Shown here piece by piece: positions 58,141 through 63,712 of a stretch of 63,712 nt of DNA. Numbering within the stretch: position 1 is the stretch's first letter; every line of letters begins with the position of its first letter. The DNA lies in NCBI RefSeq assembly GCF_000149955.1, contig NW_017264845.1, positions 562,042 through 625,753 on the forward strand, read 5' to 3'. The DNA comes from Fusarium oxysporum f. sp. lycopersici 4287 (Eukaryota > Ascomycota > Sordariomycetes > Hypocreales > Nectriaceae). A program made the position numbers and the translations under genes. The notes below the pieces were generated by a model. That model was not told where the DNA came from and searched no databases. It saw only the letters and a program-made list of their open reading frames with translations.

Positions 58141-61100
58141 TCAGGGCACAGAGTCATCGTGGACTTCAGTACTCCAAATAATACGACCTGCTTCCTCGAT
58201 CGGACATGCACTGACTCGAATTGCTTCTAGAAAGTGGCCATGGCTGACGGCGTTTAATGGTTTAGTAAGTCCGTCTGCTACCTGCTCATGTGTGCTGATG
58301 TATTGTACATCAATATTCCCGGCTTCAACTTCTTCTCGGATATGGTGCTCGGTTAACGGAATGTGCTTTGTCCGTTGGTGAAGCTCAGGGTTTCTGCATA
58401 GCTTTAGGGAACCCTGATTATCGCCGTTCAGTGGGATAGGCATATGTAGCGGAAGGAACAGTTCAGAGAAGAGGTTCCTAGTCCAGGCTAATTCTCTGGC
58501 ACACTGGGAGAGTGCTGTATATTCAGCCTCGGTAGTCGATAGTGCCACTGTTTCGTGCCGTTTGGCCCTCCATGAGACTGTAGATCCTTCAAGTTGAACA
58601 AGCCATCCAAACGTCGATCTTCCCGTAACAGTGTCGCCTTTCCAATCCGAGTCGGCCCAAGCTGTGATGCTCCAAGCGGATTCAGGATCTTTCTTGACGC
58701 CCCCAAGCACCAGGCCGTGGTCTCTTGTCTGCTGTAGATAGCGGAGACCTCTTTTGATCATTCGTGAATGTGTTGGTGATGGATTCGACATGTATCTTGA
58801 GAGTACCGAGAGTAGGAAAGCTAAATCGGGTCTGGTTTGGGTCATTCCATACATCAGCGAGCCGGTTTTCGAGCTATAGTCTTCTCGTTCTTCTGGAGAA
58901 GCCGAGTCGCCATTGTCTCTTGGTTGCAGTGTCGAGAGTGAATTTCGCTCCATCGGGGTCTTGACCGGTCGGCAATCTTCCAAGCCGAATTTCTTCAGTA
59001 TTCTGGTAAAATATGCATCCTGGGAAAGGTAGATCAGCCTTGAGTTCCTGTCTCGGGTTATTCTTACTCCAAGAAAATGGCTGGCGGGACCGAGATCAGT
59101 CATCGTAAAGATCTCTCCCAGGCGGGCTTTGTACCCTTGGATTGCTTCCTTGTTGCTGCCCATGATGAGGAAGTCATCCACATATGTGATGATAATCACT
59201 CCCGTTGTGGGATTGTGATATACGGCCGTGTCAGACGTTGCTTGTCTGAAGTCAAGGGATTCTAAGGTCTTCTTCAGCTTCTTTTGCCATTGCCGAGGCG
59301 CCTGTTTGAGTCCGTAGAGGGATTTGATCAATTTGCAGATCTTCTCAGTTGAGAATCCTGCCGGACGGTCTTCTGGGTGTTGATCGAAATACTCGACAAG
59401 TCCTTCCGGCATTTCGATAAAGACTTGTTCATCGAGATCCCCTTCCAGAAACGCCGTCGACACGTCCATCTGCTCAATTTCCCAGTCAAGACAGGCAGCA
59501 ACGGTGAGGAGGATTCTCCAAGTCGCCGCTTTGGCAACAGAGGCAAAAGTCTGGTTGTAGTCAAAGCCGAACTGTTGTTCAAAGCCTCTGACCACCAGCC
59601 GTGCCTTGAACTTGTCGAGGTTGCCGTCCTCGTTTTTCTTGACCTTGAATACCCACTTGACTGTAAGTGGCCTATTGTGAGCTTGGGTGCGGTCCAGCAT
59701 GCGCCAAGCTCCTTTCTTGAGGAGGCTGCGCAGCTCACTGTGTATTGCTCTGAGCCAATGCTCCCTTTGCGGACCTTGAAGCGCTTCAGTCATTGTTTTG
59801 GGCTCAGTGATCACCTCTTTTCGGAGATCGGGCAGCTTAGCTGATGTCATGGATGTTGTCGTCTGTCCATACTGAGGATTATGCACCTCAGCATGCTGAA
59901 GATTGTTCACTTCAGACCTTTGTGGGCTTGGAGTCTTTGTCTGCTCCGTGACGGACTGTGGCCGGCTTGAGATGGGAGCTCCGTTCTTGCGGATTTCCGG
60001 CTCAACATCATGCTCAGTTTCGGTCAGGAGTTCTGTCTCCCCAACCTTTTCGTAGAATTGTACATTTGCAGAGCGGACGATCTGATGTCCCTTCCTGCGA
60101 GAGGGCACCCAGCAGGTGTAGATCTGTGAACCTTCCATGCATAGGTAGATTCCAGCCTCTCCTCTTGGGCCAAACTTGTGTGATCTCAATCTTCGTTCCT
60201 GCGGTATGTGTATCGTGACTTGTGAGCCGCAGATTCGTTCTCCGGACAGATCCGGCTTGTTGTCTTGTCCGGGAAAGGCCTCGTTGAGAAAGCTTTCCAT
60301 GGGAGTGAGGCCATCAATTGCCCTGGTGGCTGTCACGTTTGTCTTGCGCACCATATCTTCCAGGACCAATGGCCAGAGCTCTATCGGGATTCTTTCCGAT
60401 TCCATGGTTGCTCTGACTTTGTCAAAGATGATGCGGTTAGAGCGCTCAGCAACTCCGTTAAATTCAGGAGTATATGGTGTCGTCTTGATGATCTTGACGC
60501 CGTGAGTGTACTCGAGGTTCTTGAGAGACGCACCATAGAGCTCAGAGCCGCCATCCATCTGGATTGCGTACACTCGGATGCCATACTGAGTTCGTATCTT
60601 GGAGATGAGCTGGCCTAGGAGTTCCGAAGCCATCCCCTTCCTCGTGAATGTGTAGGCCCATCTCATTCGATGCCTGTCATCTGTGGCAATCATTCCCCAT
60701 CGTTCGCCTCTAATGCTCGGTGGATTGACTTTGAAGGTGTCAACATGAATGAACCCGGCCCTGGAGGCTCGTTTCCGTTTATTTCGCGGAGTCCATCGTA
60801 GGGCCTTTGCGATGTCGCAGGCGAGGCAGTAATTGAAAGGCTGATGGTCGTGGTGGCCGTCACAGTACATTCCTTTGGTCATTTTGGCAGTCTGTGACAC
60901 CTGATATGCGTTAACATGGCCGAGTCTTCGGTGCCAAAGGTCGACATTCAGGCATTGATTTGATGAAGCAGTGTGGTGATTGCATGGTTCTGGCTGGAGT
61001 TCTGAGGCGGCCTGGTTTGAAACAGTAGTCTTTCCGACCTCAGTGTTCACGTACAGACCGTCCCTTCCTATGCGGAGGAGACCAAAGACATCTCCTGTTG

Positions 61101-61437
61101 GGTCATACATGTCGTTCCCGTCTATCCAGCCGCCGTTCTTGTATAGCCTGAGTCCTGACATGACATTTACCGGAAACTCAGGGATGAACAGCGTGTCTTT
61201 GAGGTTAATTGTGACCTGCTCACCCCATTTGTTTATGAAGCAAATTTTGACTGTCCCCCTACCGAATGGGTACACCTTCCCACCGCCCGTAACGAGGACC
61301 GTTCGGGTTGCAGGCTGCAGTTCTGTGAATAGGCTTTGGTCGTTGCAGATGTGGACTGCCGAACCTGTGTCGAACAGCCATTCTGCGGTTGAAGAGATGT
61401 TATCAAGGGAGACCTTACACGTCTCTGTATTGTCCAT
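58141..61437 (-). CDS. Copia pol polyprotein: protease, integrase, reverse transcriptase, RNase H
   Basis: 1098 codons open without interruption to the stop at 58141. The 61437 start is only the first Met after the gap; translation probably continues from gag. Protease: FDTGSAVHIC near residue 21. GAG-pre-integrase zinc-binding block: WHRRLGHVN...CLACD. Integrase core: HVDTFK, QMDGGSE and GVAERSN supply the D,D,E triad. Reverse transcriptase: KARLVVRGFEQ, DVSTAFLEGDL, YGLKQAPRQW and the YVDD active site. RNase H: ADSDWKGD, STTEAEYTAL, NGDNQGSLKL and KHIPLTEHHIREEV. The uninterrupted frame indicates a fairly recent copy. A 108-bp piece of it also occurs at 36640-36747. Confidence 0.92.
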   Translation of the reverse strand: MDNTETCKVSLDNISSTAEWLFDTGSAVHICNDQSLFTELQPATRTVLVTGGGKVYPFGRGTVKICFINKWGEQVTINLKDTLFIPEFPVNVMSGLRLYKNGGWIDGNDMYDPTGDVFGLLRIGRDGLYVNTEVGKTTVSNQAASELQPEPCNHHTASSNQCLNVDLWHRRLGHVNAYQVSQTAKMTKGMYCDGHHDHQPFNYCLACDIAKALRWTPRNKRKRASRAGFIHVDTFKVNPPSIRGERWGMIATDDRHRMRWAYTFTRKGMASELLGQLISKIRTQYGIRVYAIQMDGGSELYGASLKNLEYTHGVKIIKTTPYTPEFNGVAERSNRIIFDKVRATMESERIPIELWPLVLEDMVRKTNVTATRAIDGLTPMESFLNEAFPGQDNKPDLSGERICGSQVTIHIPQERRLRSHKFGPRGEAGIYLCMEGSQIYTCWVPSRRKGHQIVRSANVQFYEKVGETELLTETEHDVEPEIRKNGAPISSRPQSVTEQTKTPSPQRSEVNNLQHAEVHNPQYGQTTTSMTSAKLPDLRKEVITEPKTMTEALQGPQREHWLRAIHSELRSLLKKGAWRMLDRTQAHNRPLTVKWVFKVKKNEDGNLDKFKARLVVRGFEQQFGFDYNQTFASVAKAATWRILLTVAACLDWEIEQMDVSTAFLEGDLDEQVFIEMPEGLVEYFDQHPEDRPAGFSTEKICKLIKSLYGLKQAPRQWQKKLKKTLESLDFRQATSDTAVYHNPTTGVIIITYVDDFLIMGSNKEAIQGYKARLGEIFTMTDLGPASHFLGVRITRDRNSRLIYLSQDAYFTRILKKFGLEDCRPVKTPMERNSLSTLQPRDNGDSASPEEREDYSSKTGSLMYGMTQTRPDLAFLLSVLSRYMSNPSPTHSRMIKRGLRYLQQTRDHGLVLGGVKKDPESAWSITAWADSDWKGDTVTGRSTFGWLVQLEGSTVSWRAKRHETVALSTTEAEYTALSQCARELAWTRNLFSELFLPLHMPIPLNGDNQGSLKLCRNPELHQRTKHIPLTEHHIREEVEAGNIDVQYISTHEQVADGLTKPLNAVSHGHFLEAIRVSACPIEEAGRIIWSTEVHDDSVP

Positions 61438-61453
61438 AGGTAGCTCGTCTGAG

Positions 61454-61795
61454 NNNNNNNNNNNNNNNNNNNNNNNNNNNNNNNNNNNNNNNNNNNNNNN
61501 NNNNNNNNNNNNNNNNNNNNNNNNNNNNNNNNNNNNNNNNNNNNNNNNNNNNNNNNNNNNNNNNNNNNNNNNNNNNNNNNNNNNNNNNNNNNNNNNNNNN
61601 NNNNNNNNNNNNNNNNNNNNNNNNNNNNNNNNNNNNNNNNNNNNNNNNNNNNNNNNNNNNNNNNNNNNNNNNNNNNNNNNNNNNNNNNNNNNNNNNNNNN
61701 NNNNNNNNNNNNNNNNNNNNNNNNNNNNNNNNNNNNNNNNNNNNNNNNNNNNNNNNNNNNNNNNNNNNNNNNNNNNNNNNNNNNNGACTTGTTCG
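61454..61795. other. assembly gap (342 N) inside the Copia element
   Basis: Unknown sequence; its size may be nominal. It interrupts the gag-protease junction. Confidence 0.95.
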
Positions 61796-62534
61796 CGGCT
61801 CGCTGGTTCTTTGAAGATCCTCTCCTCCGGCCACTTGCCTCTTGCTTTCTTGCGGCCGGGCCCTTCCTTCCAGTCTTTTTACTGTGAGCCCAGTACGTGG
61901 AGGCAGTACCATGACTATCATCATCATCTGATGACCTGTTTTCATCAATGAGATCTTGCTGCATTGATCGTAGTGTTGGCGGATGCTCCGAGCGTAGGAG
62001 AGCGCGCTGTCTGGCAGTCCAGTCGGGGTACTCGTTCTCGCAGGCAGTCAGATAAACAACCTTTTTGAGGGTATCTGAGATTGGTTCTTTCTGCTCGAGG
62101 AGAAGTTTGACGAGTCGTTCAAAGTCGACATTAAATTGTGGAATTGTCTCGTAAGAGCTTGTTTTGATCCGGATGAACTGGTAAAGTGTTGTCTGCAGAA
62201 GAACTGGGCCCGTGCCAATACAATAGGCCTGGAGAAGGTTGAACATCTCCTGGGGATTCTCAATCCCGACTAGTTGACTGAGTGCTTCTCCAGTGCAGTT
62301 ACCTCGGATGGAGACGGCAGCTTTTGCCGCCCTGATCTTTTGATCCATAGTCTGCTGTTCCTCGGGAGGGTAATCACCAAAGACAGCATCTTCGAGGCCA
62401 TTGATCCGAAGAATGGCCTTCTGAGCTGGGCAATATTGCTCCCAATTGGAGGGGCCGCCTAGCTTGAGCTCTTGCGGAAGGAAAAGAGTATTCTTTTCAG
62501 AGATGACCGTGGTACTGTCATACATTGTAGTCAA
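61796..62534 (-). CDS. Copia gag, 5' part (runs into the gap)
   Basis: About 246 codons from ATG at 62534 to the gap at 61795. It begins MTTMYDSTTVISEKNTLFL and has the retroviral-type GAG pattern LGGPSNWEQY...WTARQRALL, followed by a basic Lys/Arg-rich stretch near the gap. The zinc knuckle expected at the end of Copia gag would lie in the gap. Frame relationships across the gap are not informative. Confidence 0.8.
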
Positions 62535-62658
62535 AAAACACGCCGAAGGGGTCCTGGTTAGGGTTACAAGTCATAAATATTTAGACCTTTTTACTTATAG
62601 GTCTCTACATTTTTATAACCTTGCTAGTAAACTTGCCATTTTTTCTACACCAGACCCG

Positions 62659-62840
62659 CCTAAACCTAGGTTTAGGTGTCCGTGCACCATACCTTTCCCA
62701 AAACTTTTGCCAATTCATTCTTTGAACCTGGGTTCAGGTGTCCGTGCACCCTCAATCCTCCAAAACTTTTGCCAATTCATATCTCAATCCCAGGTTTAAG
62801 TGTCCGTGCGCCCCATCCTCCCTCTAAACTTTTAACCTTC
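62659..62840. repeat. 62-bp tandem repeat, about three copies
   Basis: The motif ggtgtccgtgcacc recurs at a 62-base period (about 62674, 62736, 62798), each time followed by aaaacttttgccaattcat, with the third copy diverged and truncated. It lies upstream of the ParB-like gene and just beyond the end of the Copia gag. Confidence 0.85.
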
Positions 62841-63021
62841 TATTTCCCTCTCCGCACTTTTCATTCGCCCTCCCTTCTTTGTCTCCTACCTTTCTTTGAT
62901 TGGTCGCCTTTCTGATCCCTGTATCCTCTCCCGTCTCCCATTCGATATAATAATACTCCTCATACTTTCATCCATATCCTCTTTCTCTCCCCTCAACTAT
63001 TCCTTCCCACATCTCACCTAA

Positions 63022-63712
63022 CTTGGGAACAAAGTAACGATAAAATATACATCATACATAATATATACCAATCCACTGCCCTCATCATCATCACCACCAC
63101 CGTCACCATCCAAGCCCGCCAAATCCCCAAAGCCTGCTCCACAAACCTTCACCGAGGTCGATTCCCTGAGGAAACAGGCGGAGCCCTACCGCCTTGCCGT
63201 CGCTGAGCTACCCATCCATCTCCTCGACTTCTCCTGGTCTCGCGGCAGTAACAGGCCCCTCGACCGCAACCATGTCGCCCATCTTTGTCGCTCTTTCCAG
63301 AATGGTGGCCTCGCACGTCGAGCTGAGCAGCACTACATCCAGGTCTCCTGCAGTGCCGCCGCCGTTCAAAAGATGATCATCAACGCCCTCCCAGATACCA
63401 ATCAGAGCCATATCCAGGACCGACGTCAATATGTGTTATCGTTTAGAAACTGGGCCGATTTCATTGACGAGAGGCCCGAGCTCATGGCTGGCCAGCATCG
63501 CATCGAGGCCTTGAAAGACTACGTGAAACAGACGCATTCTGATTCGAGCGATTTATGGTGGATTTGCGAGTTTTACGACAAAGGTGTGACCCCTCTCAAT
63601 CGTCCCCGATACTATTAACAAATCTTCATTCCGTACATGTTTAATATATACATGACAAACCATACTCACCCTTCTGCACAGACACTCTACCAGTCGAACT
63701 TGACATCAAGCT
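63022..63712 (+). CDS. partial gene with ParB/sulfiredoxin-like domain; runs off the window
   Basis: Reading frame open from 63022, with exon 1 ending at 63583, a 98-bp intron (63584-63681), and exon 2 continuing past 63712. No in-frame ATG occurs, so at least one upstream exon is likely. The sequence has a Pro/Ser-rich start, then LDFSWSRGSNRPLDRNHVAH, an HIQDRRQYVL segment, MAGQHRIEALKDYVKQT and WWICEFYDK; the spliced continuation is DTLPVELDIKL. The AGQHRxEAxK motif is the nucleotide-binding signature of ParB/sulfiredoxin-like domains (R-x-x-GxHR). Related proteins are frequent near fungal mobile elements. Role unknown. Confidence 0.6.

Larger units (their letters stand above)
57922..62540 (-). 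mobile_element. Ty1/Copia-type LTR retrotransposon, 5' LTR not seen
   Basis: In minus-strand order: gag (62534 down to 61796), assembly gap (61795-61454), protease-integrase-RT-RNase H (61437 down to 58141), polypurine tract and 3' LTR. The domain order PR-IN-RT-RH is diagnostic of Copia. No second LTR is found beyond the gag start; sequence right of 62540 is unrelated, so the element is truncated on its 5' side or the assembly joins two loci there. Confidence 0.92.

Noticed and set aside
61233..61795. Frames crossing the second N run, suggesting gag continues in a different frame from pol
   Set aside because: The gap length is unreliable, so the apparent frame change between gag and protease cannot be interpreted.
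1..63712. CRISPR array, rRNA or tRNA genes
   Set aside because: No spaced identical repeats of CRISPR type, and no rRNA segment or convincing cloverleaf noticed on either strand; a fungal nuclear window would not carry CRISPR.

Overview
The window looks like a transposon-rich, gene-poor compartment of a filamentous ascomycete (Pezizomycotina) nuclear genome. The evidence is Zn2Cys6 and bZIP/bHLH regulators, short GT-AG introns (about 46-150 bp) often with CTAAC/CTAAT-like branch sites, fungal-type pogo, MULE, piggyBac and Copia elements, AT-rich MITEs and repeat-induced-mutation-like stop codons. Sordariomycetes is my best guess, but nothing in the sequence fixes a species. There are no rRNA, tRNA or CRISPR signals I can support. 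Two runs of N (10788-11694 and 61454-61795) are assembly gaps, and both lie in or against Copia-type sequence.

Layout. 0.4-0.8 kb: MITE. 2.3-3.3 kb: bHLH factor. 4.1-4.8 kb: membrane RING-H2 ligase-like gene. 5.6-7.4 kb: complete pogo/Fot-type transposon with TIRs made of two direct repeats and a one-base-broken transposase. 7.8-9.4 kb: Reg1/Hex2-like PP1 regulator. 10.6-11.7 kb: LTR end and gap. 11.9-13.0 kb: bZIP factor. 14.4-15.4 kb: Ecl1-like small zinc protein and an OrsD-type gene fragment. 19.2-25.4 kb: a small cluster (DUF4863/hydroxylaminobenzoate-lyase-like, flavin monooxygenase, Zn2Cys6 regulator) in which the lyase gene sits between two inverted 188-bp repeats. 26.8-31.3 kb: a Hop/FAR1-type MULE with a near-perfect 9-bp target duplication nested in a decayed pogo element. 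32-33 kb: TIR element and piggyBac fragment. 33.7-40.2 kb: two rhodopsin-domain membrane proteins separated by Copia relics. 42.9-45.1 kb: a second pogo-type element inserted in the 3' end of a host gene. 47.5-56.5 kb: an amino-acid-use cluster (10-exon Zn2Cys6 regulator, aspartate/aromatic aminotransferase, D-amino-acid oxidase, amino-acid permease). 56.8-57.3 kb: second MITE. 57.9-62.5 kb: Copia retrotransposon with an intact pol reading frame but no visible 5' LTR. 62.7-63.7 kb: 62-bp tandem repeat and a partial gene with a ParB/sulfiredoxin-like motif.

How it fits together. Two groups of co-located genes make biochemical sense. In the first, a flavin monooxygenase could N-hydroxylate an arylamine and the DUF4863 protein could remove the hydroxylamino group, under the adjacent regulator. 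In the second, a permease would import an amino acid, D-amino-acid oxidase would deaminate it, and the aminotransferase would channel the nitrogen or carbon, again beside its own regulator. In that second cluster the permease and the oxidase each need one extra base to be in frame, so either it is decaying or the assembly has single-base indels. The remaining genes (Reg1-like, bHLH, bZIP, RING-H2, Ecl1-like) are stand-alone regulators among mobile elements.
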